64,000 nt of DNA from Methylobacterium terrae (GTDB lineage: Bacteria; Pseudomonadota; Alphaproteobacteria; Rhizobiales; Beijerinckiaceae): positions 273,001 through 337,000 of the forward strand of contig NZ_CP029553.1 of the NCBI RefSeq assembly GCF_003173755.1. Reading direction: 5' to 3'. The position numbers were made by a program, and so were the translations under genes. How positions within the stretch are numbered: the stretch's first letter is position 1; each line of letters starts with the position of its first letter. Shown here piece by piece: positions 8,576-17,826 of this stretch. Under the pieces are notes generated by a model that ran no database searches, had not been told where the DNA came from, and saw only the letters and a program-made list of their open reading frames with translations.

Positions 8576-9565
8576 TTATTTCTTATATCTTTTCAAAATC
8601 TCTTCCCATTGAATAGCTTGAGATACAATCTCTCTTAAATCCTGATATTGTGGCACCCACCCAAGTTGAAACTTGATTCGATCTGCCTGAGCGATAACTT
8701 GCGAAGGATCACCGGGTCGACGCGCCAACAGCTTGACCGGAAAGTCGACGCCGGAGACCGACTTCACCATGTCGATCACCTCCAGCACCGAGTAGCCGCG
8801 GCCGTAGCCGCAATTGAGCGTCAGGCTCTCGCCCCCGCCCCGCAGGTGGTTGAGCGCCGTGAGATGGGCCGCCGCGAGGTCGGAGACCTGGATGTAGTCG
8901 CGCAGGCACGAGCCGTCCGGCGTCGGGTAGTCGGTGCCGAACACCTCCAGATGGCTCCGCTTGCCGAGGGCGGCCTGGGTCGCGACCTTGAGGAGGTGGG
9001 TGGCGTTGGGGGTCGACTGGCCCGAGCGCCCGCGCGGATCGGCGCCCGCCACGTTGAAGTAGCGCAAGGCCACGTAGCTGATGCCGTGGGCGCGGGCGGC
9101 GTCCTCCAGCATCCACTCGGTCATCAGCTTCGAGCGGCCGTAGGGGTTGATCGGGTTCGGAGCCAGATCCTCGGGCACCGGCACCACGGCCGGCTCGCCG
9201 TAGACCGCCGCGGTCGAGGAGAAGATCACGTGGCGCACGCCGGCGCCGATCGCCGCCTCGATCAGCGCCCGCGACTTCACCGTGTTGGCGAGGTAGTAGC
9301 CCAGCGGATCCGAGACCGAATCCGGCACCACCGTTTTAGCAGCGAAGTGGGCCAGTGCGTTGATCCCGTGCCGGCGGATCGTCTCGGCGACGAGGGCCTG
9401 GTCTGCGACGTCGCCGCGCACCAGCGTGACTTCCGGCGGCAGCGCCCAGTCGAACCCGGTCGAGAGATCGTCGAGGACCACCACCTCGTCGTGCCCGGCA
9501 TCGATCAGGGCCAGCACCATGTGGCTGCCGATGTAGCCGGCACCACCCGTGACAAGTACCGCCAT
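8576..9565 (-). CDS. galE: UDP-glucose 4-epimerase
   Basis: Interconverts UDP-glucose and UDP-galactose (or the N-acetyl forms) for polysaccharide synthesis. 329 residues, an extended SDR. It has the NAD-binding GGAGYIGSH motif (G7, G10, G13), the catalytic S117/T118 region IFSSTAAVYGEP, and Y142/K146 in NPYGRSKLMTEW. DGSCLRDYIQVSDLA follows, as is usual in GalE. The last ~40 codons (8576 to about 8700) are strikingly AT-rich while the rest is GC-rich, although the protein stays full length and GalE-like. This suggests a recombination joint within the gene. It lies in the same orientation as glmS, which also makes nucleotide-sugar precursors. Confidence 0.95.
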   Translation of the reverse strand: MAVLVTGGAGYIGSHMVLALIDAGHDEVVVLDDLSTGFDWALPPEVTLVRGDVADQALVAETIRRHGINALAHFAAKTVVPDSVSDPLGYYLANTVKSRALIEAAIGAGVRHVIFSSTAAVYGEPAVVPVPEDLAPNPINPYGRSKLMTEWMLEDAARAHGISYVALRYFNVAGADPRGRSGQSTPNATHLLKVATQAALGKRSHLEVFGTDYPTPDGSCLRDYIQVSDLAAAHLTALNHLRGGGESLTLNCGYGRGYSVLEVIDMVKSVSGVDFPVKLLARRPGDPSQVIAQADRIKFQLGWVPQYQDLREIVSQAIQWEEILKRYKK

Positions 9566-10109
9566 TCCACCCTCTCAGATTTACAGGCGGGCATTAATGC
9601 ATGCCGCCGTGATGTCAAACGGCATCGGATCGGGGTCCAACCGGCCCATGACCGAGCGTAGGCCTTGGTGGAGATCGGGCGGGACGGCGAGTGCCCTCAC
9701 CCGATCACCTGGGCTGGCCGAATCGCGGCACCGAATTCCGCGTGCGCGCCGCCGGCGGCCCGTTCGGCCGGATCTACAAGACCCACGACGATGGCCTTCG
9801 CCCGGGCGCATGGGTGTCGTGCCTGACCTACCAGGCAGCCACAAGCTCCAGGAGCAGGTCCGGGCCCGGAGCAACCAGGCCGCAGCCGACGCGGTGCTCG
9901 CAGGCCTGGACGAGGCGTTGCGCTGGCACGCCGAGGGCGGGCAACGGCTGCTGCTGACGCGGCACGGTGCCCCGAACCGCGCGACCGACTGCCAGCAACG
10001 CATGCCTCTGACCTTTGTCATCGGCCGGGACGTGCCGTGACCCCACGGGTAGGAGGGGAGCAGCAGAAAGCCCGCCTTGCTCCAGGATGGGCTGACAGAT
10101 TGCCGCGCT
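9566..10109. other. intergenic stretch with only a possible decayed gene
   Basis: Between galE and the ABC-2 permease there is no gene I can support. On the plus strand a frame around 9720-9840 reads plausibly (GTEFRVRAAGGPFGRIYK), then coding character appears to shift to another frame ending at 10040 (AVLAGLDEALRWHAEGGQ). This could be the relic of an unrecognised gene broken by a frameshift, but neither part matches a family I know. Confidence 0.35.
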
Positions 10110-10889
10110 TCAGTTGAGGAAGCGCGGCACTACGAAGCGGATGCCTACGAGACCGGTCAGCGCCAGCGCGCCGCTGACCATGAGCACGAACAGGATATCG
10201 GCCTCCGCGCCGTAACCGGGATAGAAAGCCGATCGGCACACCTTGACGATGTGCATGAGCGGGTTCCAATCGAGGTACCCGTAGATGACTGCTGGCATCG
10301 CTTCGGTCATGACGATCGTGCCGCTGGTAAAATATATGATAAGAATAGGGACGACGACAATTAATTGCCATTGCGGGTACATCTGCGAGATGAAAACATT
10401 AAAAAAACCCATTCCCATCGCGAAAAACAACGCAAGCATCATACTTTCACAGAAAATATACGGATCTCTTGGAATGATCTGTGCGCCGCAGCACGCCGCG
10501 ATAAAAAACACCATAAAGATGCTCAGGCTGCTGGTGCACATTTCGACGAGGGCACGCGAAATGACAACATCGAAGAATTTAACCTGTGGAAAATATATCA
10601 AGTGCCTGTTCTGCAGTGGCCCTTCCATCATCTTGCGAGATGTATAATTAAGTATGATGTAAGGAGATAGGCCAGTCACGGCGAACAGCACGATGCTTTC
10701 ACCGATAGGCGTCGGCCTGTGCATGATGGCGTAGGCGGCGGTGATGACGAGGATGTGGGCGCAGGGCCAGCCAACCGCGATGCTGTAGCCCCATATCGTG
10801 CCGCCAAAGCGGGTGCGGATGTCACGCAGCATGAGCGCCCCGAGAACGTCGAGCTGGATCTCGAGCGCCGACTTCATTCGTTGTGTCAT
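10110..10889 (-). CDS. ABC-2 type polysaccharide export permease (KpsM/Wzm-like)
   Basis: Membrane subunit of an ABC exporter that moves capsular or O-antigen-type polysaccharide across the inner membrane. 259 residues from the ATG at 10889, which has GGGGA 5 bases upstream; an in-frame TTG 24 bases earlier is less likely. About six hydrophobic segments are visible, with the ABC-2 pattern LMLRDIRTRFGGTIWGYSIA near the N-terminus and WNPLMHIVKVCRSAFYPGY near the C-terminus. No ATPase subunit is next to it, which is unusual because KpsM- and KpsT-like genes normally adjoin. The central third (about 10330-10680) is AT-rich and both ends are GC-rich, suggesting mosaic ancestry. Confidence 0.85.
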   Translation of the reverse strand: MTQRMKSALEIQLDVLGALMLRDIRTRFGGTIWGYSIAVGWPCAHILVITAAYAIMHRPTPIGESIVLFAVTGLSPYIILNYTSRKMMEGPLQNRHLIYFPQVKFFDVVISRALVEMCTSSLSIFMVFFIAACCGAQIIPRDPYIFCESMMLALFFAMGMGFFNVFISQMYPQWQLIVVVPILIIYFTSGTIVMTEAMPAVIYGYLDWNPLMHIVKVCRSAFYPGYGAEADILFVLMVSGALALTGLVGIRFVVPRFLN

Positions 10890-11433
10890 GTGATCCCCGT
10901 TCAGCTGGTGCAATCAATCCTGTCACGGTTCTCAGGACAGCGCCGCCATCCCGCGGCCTAAGCGGCGATTGGGGCGGCTGGGTGACAGGCGTCGTGAGAT
11001 GCACGGTCAAGGCAAGTGAAAAACGCCGCTCGGCGCATGCCGGCGGGGCCGAAGGTGAGGCCTCTGGGGTCCAATGACGTCGGTGGTCACGGGCTGATGT
11101 TCAGTCCCGCTGTGCGGTGGTACGCTTGATGCCGCATCGAGGGACGCGCGATGGGACGGCTCTCCACGGCAGCGCCACGACGACTGATCCCGCCGTGCCA
11201 TCGAACGGACCCGCTCGAAGGCGCCGGCTAAGCCAGAACGGGCGTCGGCGCCGGTGTGCCGGACGCCTTGGCACCGACGCGTCGATCCCAAGGCGCGAGG
11301 GTATGGGACGGTCCGTTGGGCAATCCAAGGTCGTCGGGAGTGCGATTTGGCGTGGAACAGGGGTTCATCGGCGCTTTCGACGTTGATCGTTGAGAGCAGG
11401 CGTTGATCTGCGTAGTGCCCGTAGAGCAGCACG
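10890..11433. other. intergenic stretch, no supportable gene
   Basis: Lies upstream of the ABC-2 permease and in front of an ISL3-type transposase relic. Open frames here have no recognisable domain or ribosome-binding site. It probably includes eroded flanks of the transposon insertion. I could not find terminal inverted repeats. Confidence 0.4.
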
Positions 11434-12284
11434 GTGCCGATCTCGATGCCGTCGATCCCGGGCGGACGTCACGTCGATGATCTGACGCTGAACACCGCCG
11501 GGTCGCCGATTACCGCCCACACCACCGCTCACCAGGCGACCCGCCCGAGTTGCAGACCAATCTCGCCGCGGGTGGACAGCGCGTATTGGCGAGCCCTCAA
11601 GAATCTCCCCCGGCAAGATCGAACCGTGATGCGGTACCTGCTGGCCGGGGCGCAGGCCGACATCGGGATGGTGCTCGGCGGCGAGCGCGGCGCTTGCTTG
11701 TCACGATGATGGGCGATGCCGGTCGGCGGCGACACGGTTTTGCGCCTGATCCGTCGACGCGGCATCGTCTCCTCGCCTGCGCCGCCCGTGGTCGGCATCG
11801 ATGCTCGGGCGCGGCGGCTCGGTCGTTCCTACGGCACCCTCGATCGAGGCCTGGAACGGCGGAGCATCGTCGAGCCGCTGCTCGGCGCCGGTGCGAAACT
11901 GGCTCGTCGCCCATCCAAGCGTAGCCGTCGTGAGCCGCGACCGCGCCGGACCCTACGCCGAGGCTGCGCGTACGGGCGCTCCGGCGGCGAGGCAGGTTGC
12001 GGATCGCCGGCATCTGATCGTCAATGCCTCGGAGGCACTGCACGCCATCGTCGAACGGCACCAGTCCGACATCAGGACCGTGGCGGGGCACCCCATGCCC
12101 GAGCCTTCTCTCTCTCCTGATCGAGCGACGACCAAGCCCGTACCGGAGACGGGCCGCCCGCGACGCGACCGCTGCGAGGCAGCCCTGCGGCTCGACGGTG
12201 GAGGTCCGTCGACCAAGGAGATCGCTCGTCCTCTCGCTGCATCCCGCGATGCCGCGCGCCGCTGGATCCGGGCCGGCCAGTGCG
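11434..12284 (+). pseudogene. ISL3-family transposase, broken by several frameshifts
   Basis: Segments of one ISL3-type transposase occur in order on the plus strand but in different frames. The first, around 11480-11640, reads SPRVDSAYWRALKNLPRQDR (the N-terminal zinc-finger/HTH region). The second, from 11716, reads MPVGGDTVLRLIRRRGIV and PPVVGIDARARRLG (start of the DDE domain). The third, from about 11890, reads AVVSRDRAGPYAEAARTGAP and VADRRHLIVNASEALH, then a C-terminal HTH (STKEIARPLAASRDAARRWI). At least two frame changes separate them, and a stop falls just before 11716. It is an inactive relic; insertion ends are not recognisable. Confidence 0.75.
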
Positions 12285-12353
12285 TAGGGGGGTCAATCGA
12301 AGATCCCCCGTGGCTCGCCGGCGCCGCGGCAGCGGCCGGTCCCGCCGGAAGCG

Positions 12354-15248
12354 TCACCCCAGGATCGCCTCGAACGCCTCCCGCACCCCGGCCCGGGTCT
12401 CGGTCAGTTGCGCCGTCAGCGCCGCCTCGTCGGGCTGGCCGAGGGCCGCCGCGAGCCGCGCGCGGGCGGCCGGCGGCGCGGTGCGGCCGAAATCGCCCTC
12501 GACCATCAGGCGCTGCCAGTGGTGGGCGTCGTCGAGGAACCGGTAGGCGGTGACGAGGCGCCCCGCGAGGCCGGGTTCGAGGAGGCCGTGGTCGCCGGCG
12601 CGCTCCAGCACCCCCGGCGCGTCTAGCCCGACGAGGTCGGGATGTCGCGCGGCGTGGGACAGAACCAGGGCTTGTCCCAGGAAATCGAGGTCGAGGAGCC
12701 CGCCCGGGGCGAGCTTCAGGTCGAGGGGGCCGTGGTCGCCCTTCTCGCGGGCGACGAGCGCGCGCATCGCCCGCACCTCGCTGGCGACCGTGCGCGCGTC
12801 GCGGGGCTGGCGCAGGATCGCGCCCGCGGCCGCGTCGGCCTCCCGCATCAGGCTCGCGTCGCCCGCGATGGCGCGCGCGCGGGTCAGGGCCATGTGCTCC
12901 CACGGCTCCGCCTCCTCGCGCCAATAGGCCGCGAAGCGCTGCCACTGGTTGGCGATCGGCCCCTGGCCGCCGCTCGGGCGCAGGCGCAGATCCACCTCGT
13001 AGAGCCGGCCGCGCCGCGTCGGCACGGTGAGCGCCCCGACGAGGCGCTGGGTCAGGCGGTTGTAGTAGACCGCGGCGTCGAGGGCGCGCCTGCCGTCGCT
13101 CTCGCGCCGCGTCTCGTTGAAATCGTACAGGACGACGAGGTCGAGGTCGGAATCGGCGGTGAGCTGGCACGAGCCGAGGCGCCCGAGGCCCAGCACCGCG
13201 AACCGGCCCCCCGGCACCCGCCCGTGCTCCTCCGCGAAGGCCGATTCGACCGCCCGGAGCGCCGCCGCGACGGCGGCCTCGGCGATGCCCGCATAGGCCC
13301 GGCCGGCGCCCGAGGGCGGCAGGATGCCGGAGAGGAGGCGCGCTCCGGTGACGAAGCGCAGCTGCCGGGCGGCGTCGCGGCTGCGGTCGAGGAAATCCTC
13401 GAGGTCGCGGGGCTGGCCGATCCCGGCGCGGAACTGGAGCGCCAAGGCCTCGGCCTCGGTCACCGGCGCCACGAAGGCGGGGTCGATCACCGCGTCGAGG
13501 ACGTGCGGGCTGAACGCCACCGTGTCGGCGAGCCGCGGCACGGTGCCGAGGAGGTCGGCGAAGAGCAGCCGCAAGCGCTCGTGCGAGCGCAGGATGGTGA
13601 GGAGCTCGACGGCCGCCGGCATCCGCCCGAAGGCGCGGTCGAGGGCGGCGAGCGCCCCGTCCGGGTCGGCGGTACCCGACAGGGCCTGGATCAGGGCCGG
13701 CACCAGCTCGGTCAGCACCTCCCGCGCCCGCGGGCTCGTCACCGCCGGGCGGCGCCCGAAATGCCAGCCGCGCACGGTCTCGGTCGCCCGCTCCGGCGCC
13801 CGGAAGCCGAGGCGGCGCAAGGTCGCGAGCGTCTCGGGATCGTCGTCCGAGCCGGTGAAGACGAGGTCGCCCACCTCCGCCGCGAGGTCCGGCTCGGCCT
13901 CGAACAGCAGGGCGTAGTGGCCCTGCACCCGGCGCGCCTCCGCGGTCAGGGCCTCGCCGAAGGCGGCCTCGTCGGGATAGCCGAGGAAGCGGGCGAAGCG
14001 TCCGAGCTTCGAGGGTTCCTCGGGCAGGCGCTGGGTCTGCTCGTCCGCCACCATCTGCAGCCGGTGCTCGACGGTGCGCAGGAAGCGGTAGGCGTCGGAG
14101 AGCTCGTCCCGCGCTTGCGGCGTGATCCAGCCTTCGTCGTGCAGGACCGCCAGCATCTCGAGCGTGCGCCGGCCGCGCAGGGACGGGCGCCGGCCGCCGA
14201 AGACGAGCTGCTGGGTCTGGACGAAGAACTCGACCTCGCGGATGCCGCCGCGCCCGAGCTTGATGTCGTGGCCGGCGACCGCGATGGCGCCGTGGCCGCG
14301 CACGGCGTGGATCTGCCGCTTCATCGCGTGCACGTCGGCGATCGAGGCGAAGTCGAAGTACTTGCGCCAGATGAACGGACGCAGCTCGGAGAGGAAACGC
14401 TCGGCCAGCGGGAGGTCGCCGGCCACCGCCCTGGCCTTGATGAAGGCGGCGCGCTCCCAGTTCTGCCCCACCGTCTCGTAGTAGGTGTAGGCGGAAGGCA
14501 GCGACAGGGCGGTCGGGGTCGAGCCGGGATCGGGCCGCAGGCGGTAATCGACCCGGTGGACGTAGCCGTCGGCGGTGCGCTCCTGCAGGAGCTTGGCGAC
14601 CGTCTGCGCGATCCGGCTGAAGAACGGCGTCGCCTCGACGCCATCGCGCAGAGGGGCGACGTCGGGGTCGAACAGCACGATCAGGTCGACGTCGCTCGAA
14701 TAGTTGAGCTCGCCCGCCCCGAGCTTGCCCATGCCGAGCACGATGAGCCCGGATCCCTCCTGGGGCTTGCCCGGATCGGCGGGGCGGAAGCGGCCGGTGC
14801 CGGCGGCCTGGATCAGGGCCGCGTCGACCGCGGCGCTCACCGAGGCGTCGGCGAAATCGGAGAGTGCCGCCGTCACCTGCTCCAGCGACCAGACGCCGCC
14901 GATATCGGCGAGCGCCACCAGGAGCGCGTGGGCGGCGCGGTTGCGGCGCAGGCTGCCGGCGACGTCGCCGCCGGCGAGACCGGCCCCGCGCTGGTCGGCC
15001 AGGATCGCGGCGTTCGATTGCTCCGGCGAGCGCTCCAGCAGGCCGGCGAGCCGGCCGGGGTCGCGGGCGGCCAGGCCCCACAGGAACGGCGAGTGGTCGG
15101 CGAGGCCGAGGAGGAGGTCGCGGGCGGGCTCGAACCGGGGCGCGAGGTCCGGGGCCGCCTGCACCAGGTCGTCGAGGCGGTCCTTCGCCCGTTCCGGCTC
15201 GGCGAGGCGGGGCGCCCGGGTCAGGCGCGCGGCGAGCGGGTCCGTCAC
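12354..15248 (-). CDS. glnE: bifunctional glutamine synthetase adenylyltransferase/deadenylase
   Basis: Adds or removes AMP on glutamine synthetase in response to PII and glutamine, tuning nitrogen assimilation. 964 residues, the usual length. Two nucleotidyltransferase domains are visible: the deadenylase motif GMGKLGAGELNYSSDVDLIV (about 172-191) and the adenylylase motif GLGRLGSCQLTADSDLDLVV (near 690). Further conserved blocks are YRLRPDPG, HDIKLGRGGIREVEFFVQ and VDLRLRPSGGQGP. The GTG start at 15248 overlaps the stop of the histidine kinase gene as GTGA, so it is translationally coupled to the two-component pair. A similar feuPQ-glnE arrangement is known from other Rhizobiales as far as I recall. 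Confidence 0.96.
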   Translation of the reverse strand: MTDPLAARLTRAPRLAEPERAKDRLDDLVQAAPDLAPRFEPARDLLLGLADHSPFLWGLAARDPGRLAGLLERSPEQSNAAILADQRGAGLAGGDVAGSLRRNRAAHALLVALADIGGVWSLEQVTAALSDFADASVSAAVDAALIQAAGTGRFRPADPGKPQEGSGLIVLGMGKLGAGELNYSSDVDLIVLFDPDVAPLRDGVEATPFFSRIAQTVAKLLQERTADGYVHRVDYRLRPDPGSTPTALSLPSAYTYYETVGQNWERAAFIKARAVAGDLPLAERFLSELRPFIWRKYFDFASIADVHAMKRQIHAVRGHGAIAVAGHDIKLGRGGIREVEFFVQTQQLVFGGRRPSLRGRRTLEMLAVLHDEGWITPQARDELSDAYRFLRTVEHRLQMVADEQTQRLPEEPSKLGRFARFLGYPDEAAFGEALTAEARRVQGHYALLFEAEPDLAAEVGDLVFTGSDDDPETLATLRRLGFRAPERATETVRGWHFGRRPAVTSPRAREVLTELVPALIQALSGTADPDGALAALDRAFGRMPAAVELLTILRSHERLRLLFADLLGTVPRLADTVAFSPHVLDAVIDPAFVAPVTEAEALALQFRAGIGQPRDLEDFLDRSRDAARQLRFVTGARLLSGILPPSGAGRAYAGIAEAAVAAALRAVESAFAEEHGRVPGGRFAVLGLGRLGSCQLTADSDLDLVVLYDFNETRRESDGRRALDAAVYYNRLTQRLVGALTVPTRRGRLYEVDLRLRPSGGQGPIANQWQRFAAYWREEAEPWEHMALTRARAIAGDASLMREADAAAGAILRQPRDARTVASEVRAMRALVAREKGDHGPLDLKLAPGGLLDLDFLGQALVLSHAARHPDLVGLDAPGVLERAGDHGLLEPGLAGRLVTAYRFLDDAHHWQRLMVEGDFGRTAPPAARARLAAALGQPDEAALTAQLTETRAGVREAFEAILG

Positions 15249-16723
15249 GCGGCGATCTCCTTCGGCGCGGGCTCGCGCGACAGGGCCGGCAGCCGCAGGG
15301 TGGCGCGCAGGCCGAGTGTATCGGTTTCCCCGGAATTGTCCTCCAGGACGAGGCGGCCCTGGTGCAGGCGGGCGACCGCGTTGACGAGGCTCAGCCCCAG
15401 GCCGAAGCCCGGCCGGGTGCGGGCGGTCTCGAGGCGCACGAAGCGCTCCAGGACCCGGCCGCGCTCGGCCTCCGGGATGCCCTCGCCGCGATCGGCGACC
15501 GACAGGACGACCTCGCCGTCCTCGCGCCGGGCCGCGACGCGGACCACCGGCTCGGCCGCACCGGCCTCGGCCGCCTTCGCCCCGTATTTCAGGGCGTTGT
15601 CGATTAGGTTCGCCATCGCCTGTCCGATCAGCTCGCGGCTGCCATGCACCATCAGGCCGTCCTCGACCTCGGCCGTCACGACGATCCCGCGTTCCTCCGC
15701 CACCGCTTCGTACAGCTCCGCGACCTCGAGGGCGACCGCCCCGGCGTCGAATTCGTCCAGGCCCTCGCGGGCGTTCCCGGCCTCGAGGCGGGCGATCATC
15801 AGGAGGGCGTTGAACACCCGGATGAGGTTGTCGCTCTCCTCGATGTTGGCCTCCAGCGCCGCCCGCAGGGCGTCCGGGTCCCGTCCCTCGCGCAAAGCCG
15901 CATCGGCCTTGTTGCGCAGGCGGGTGAGCGGGGTCTTGAGGTCGTGGGCGATGTTGTCCGAGACCTCGCGCATGCCGCGCATCAATTCGCCGATCCGGTC
16001 GAGCATCGCGTTGAGGTTGCTCGCCAGCCGGTCGAGCTCGTCGCCGGTGCCGGCGAGCGTCAGGCGCCCGTCGAGGTCGCCCGCCATGATGCCGCGGGTG
16101 ATCTCGGTCATGTGGTCGACGCGCTTGAGCACCCGCTGGGCGATGAACCAGCTGCCGAGGAAGCCGAGGCCCACCACCAGCATCAGCGACCAGGCGAAGG
16201 CGCGCCCGATCACCGCCCGCAGGCGGTCGCGCTCCTCGACGTCGCGGCCGACGAGCAGGCGGAATCCCCCCGGCAGGGTGAAGATGCGCACGATCGCCCG
16301 GTGGTCGAGGCGGTCGCCGTCGGTGCTGCGGGCGTAGGCCGTCTCGGTCTGGCCGGGCTCGGCGAGGGTGCCGGGCGGCAGCGCCTCGACGTTGCCGACG
16401 ACGTGCTCCCCGGCCGGCGTGGTGACGAGGTAGAGCGAGGCGCCGGGCTCGCGCGAGCGGCGCTCGACCACGCTGACGAGGCGGCGGATGCCGCCGGTGG
16501 CGTACTGGTCGGACAGGCCGTTGATCTCGGCCTCGATGGTCGAGACGATCTGGTCGTCGAGGACCCGCCTCGCGTTCCAGGCGACGTAGCCGAGGGCGAA
16601 GAACGCGAAGGCGGCGAAGACCAGCAGGTAGGCGAGCGAGAGCTTGAAGGCGGTGGTGCGGAACAGCGCGCCGAGGCGCGCCAGCACCCCGTCCTGTCCG
16701 CCGGGCGCGACGGACGCGCTCAC
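15245..16723 (-). CDS. sensor histidine kinase (OmpR-partner type)
   Basis: Inner-membrane sensor that autophosphorylates and passes phosphate to the regulator encoded just upstream. 492 residues. Membrane segments lie at about 28-48 and 180-200 around a periplasmic sensor of ~130 residues, then a HAMP region. The H-box DNIAHDLKTPLTRLR carries the phosphorylated His. ATP-binding boxes are NLIDNALKYG (N), DRGEGIPEAE (G1) and GFGLGLSLV (G2). It overlaps the regulator gene by 4 bases (ATGA) and glnE by 4 bases (GTGA), so all three form one operon. The signal sensed is unknown; FeuQ-like function is possible from gene order but not shown. Confidence 0.94.
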   Translation of the reverse strand: MSASVAPGGQDGVLARLGALFRTTAFKLSLAYLLVFAAFAFFALGYVAWNARRVLDDQIVSTIEAEINGLSDQYATGGIRRLVSVVERRSREPGASLYLVTTPAGEHVVGNVEALPPGTLAEPGQTETAYARSTDGDRLDHRAIVRIFTLPGGFRLLVGRDVEERDRLRAVIGRAFAWSLMLVVGLGFLGSWFIAQRVLKRVDHMTEITRGIMAGDLDGRLTLAGTGDELDRLASNLNAMLDRIGELMRGMREVSDNIAHDLKTPLTRLRNKADAALREGRDPDALRAALEANIEESDNLIRVFNALLMIARLEAGNAREGLDEFDAGAVALEVAELYEAVAEERGIVVTAEVEDGLMVHGSRELIGQAMANLIDNALKYGAKAAEAGAAEPVVRVAARREDGEVVLSVADRGEGIPEAERGRVLERFVRLETARTRPGFGLGLSLVNAVARLHQGRLVLEDNSGETDTLGLRATLRLPALSREPAPKEIAA

Positions 16724-17418
16724 GCCTCGCCGCCGGCGCGGACCATGTAGCCGGCACCCCGCACGGTGTGGATCATCGGGCGCTCGAAGCCCTTGTCGAC
16801 CTTGGCGCGCAGGCGCGAGACGTGGACGTCGATGACGTTGGTCTGCGGGTCGAAATGGTAGTCCCAGACGTGCTCGAGCAGCATCGTGCGGGTGACGACC
16901 TGGCCGGCATGGCGCATCAGGTACTCGAGCAGGCGGAATTCCCGCGGCTGGAGCGGGATCTCCTGGCCGCTCCGGGTGACCCGGTGGGACAACCGGTCGA
17001 GCTCGAGGTCGCCGACGCGGTAGCTCGTCGCCTCGGTGCCGCCTCCGCCGCCGCGCCGGCGGGCCAGGACCTCGATCCGGGCCATCAGCTCGGAGAAGGC
17101 GTAGGGCTTCGGCAGGTAGTCGTCGCCGCCGGCCTTGAGGCCCTTCACCCGGTCGTCGACCTGGCCCAAGGCCGAGAGGATCAGGACCGGCGTCTCGACG
17201 CCCTGCTCGCGCAGGGAGCGGATCAGCGACAGGCCGTCGAGCTTCGGCAGCATCCGGTCGACCACCAGGACGTCGTAGGCGCCCTCGCGCGCCAGCGCGT
17301 AGCCGTCGAGCCCGTCATCGGCGGTGTCGGCGACGTGGCCGGCCTCGCGAAAGGCCTTGGAGAGGTAGGCGGACGCCTCGCGGTCGTCCTCGATGATCAG
17401 GAGGCGCATGTCGCTCAT
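16720..17418 (-). CDS. OmpR/PhoB-type response regulator
   Basis: DNA-binding partner of the adjacent histidine kinase. 232 residues from the ATG at 17418 (MSDMRLLIIEDD); a longer frame upstream is not supported by composition or a ribosome site. The receiver domain carries the acidic pocket EDD (10-12), phospho-acceptor D54 (LVVDRMLPKLDG), and the Thr/Ser and Lys switch residues in ILSALG and LPKPYAF. The C-terminal winged helix (LQPREFRLLEYLMRHAGQVV to DVHVSRLRAKVDKG) binds DNA. First gene of the operon with the kinase and glnE. Two large GC-rich hairpins lie upstream, so it probably has its own promoter between 17420 and 17507. Confidence 0.95.
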   Translation of the reverse strand: MSDMRLLIIEDDREASAYLSKAFREAGHVADTADDGLDGYALAREGAYDVLVVDRMLPKLDGLSLIRSLREQGVETPVLILSALGQVDDRVKGLKAGGDDYLPKPYAFSELMARIEVLARRRGGGGGTEATSYRVGDLELDRLSHRVTRSGQEIPLQPREFRLLEYLMRHAGQVVTRTMLLEHVWDYHFDPQTNVIDVHVSRLRAKVDKGFERPMIHTVRGAGYMVRAGGEA

Positions 17419-17507
17419 GGTAGGGCAGATCCCGGGCGCGCGGGAGATGTCCCGGGCCGGGCTCATCCCGGATCCGGGTCTCGGGCCCGGGTCACGGGCG
17501 GGCCCCG

Positions 17508-17595
17508 CCCGGCGTGCCGCGCTTCGGGGGAGGGATCGCGGCACGCCGGGCATCGCCGCCGGGGTCGGCAGGCCGAGCGGGGGGCTCGGCCTGCC
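17508..17595. terminator. two strong GC-rich hairpins in the DUF1275-to-regulator gap
   Basis: Hairpin one pairs 17508-17521 with 17537-17550 (14 bp, 15-nt loop). Hairpin two pairs 17567-17577 with 17585-17595 (11 bp, 7-nt loop). Both lie downstream of the DUF1275 gene on the minus strand and before the response regulator, in a 408-bp gap (17419-17826) that holds no gene. Most likely they end transcription from the DUF1275 gene; there is no clear T-run. Confidence 0.5.
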
Positions 17596-17826
17596 GCGGC
17601 GCGATGCACCGGGTCGTCTGGGGGGCGACGATGATGACCCGGCGCCTCGGCCCTCGGGGCCTTGAAGCGCGGCGCCGTCCCGGGGGGTGAGAGGGCGACG
17701 CCGCGTTCCGGCGACACTGCCGTTATGGGCGCTCCCGGCTTACGCGGGTGTCTCCGCTCGATGAACTCGGCGTAATCTTCGCCGGGGAGCGAGGCGGGCG
17801 GGGCCCGCCCCGCTCCCCGGGCGGCC

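Noticed and set aside
9549..10040. Possible plus-strand gene between galE and the ABC-2 permease
   Set aside because: Coding character seems to switch frame near 9840, with no recognisable family and no ribosome site; recorded only as a possible relic.
12642..16337. Very long open frame on the plus strand opposite glnE and the histidine kinase
   Set aside because: Antisense to two clearly coding genes. Long shadow frames are expected at this GC content, and the translation is Arg/Gly/Ala-rich without domains.
15249..16757. Upstream extension of the glnE frame through the histidine kinase gene
   Set aside because: The conserved GlnE sequence begins after the GTG at 15248, which overlaps the kinase stop. 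The extension is an out-of-frame reading of the kinase.
17419..17553. 45-residue N-terminal extension of the response regulator
   Set aside because: Receiver domains begin a few residues before the acidic pocket. The extension is Arg/Pro-rich and overlaps the intergenic hairpins.
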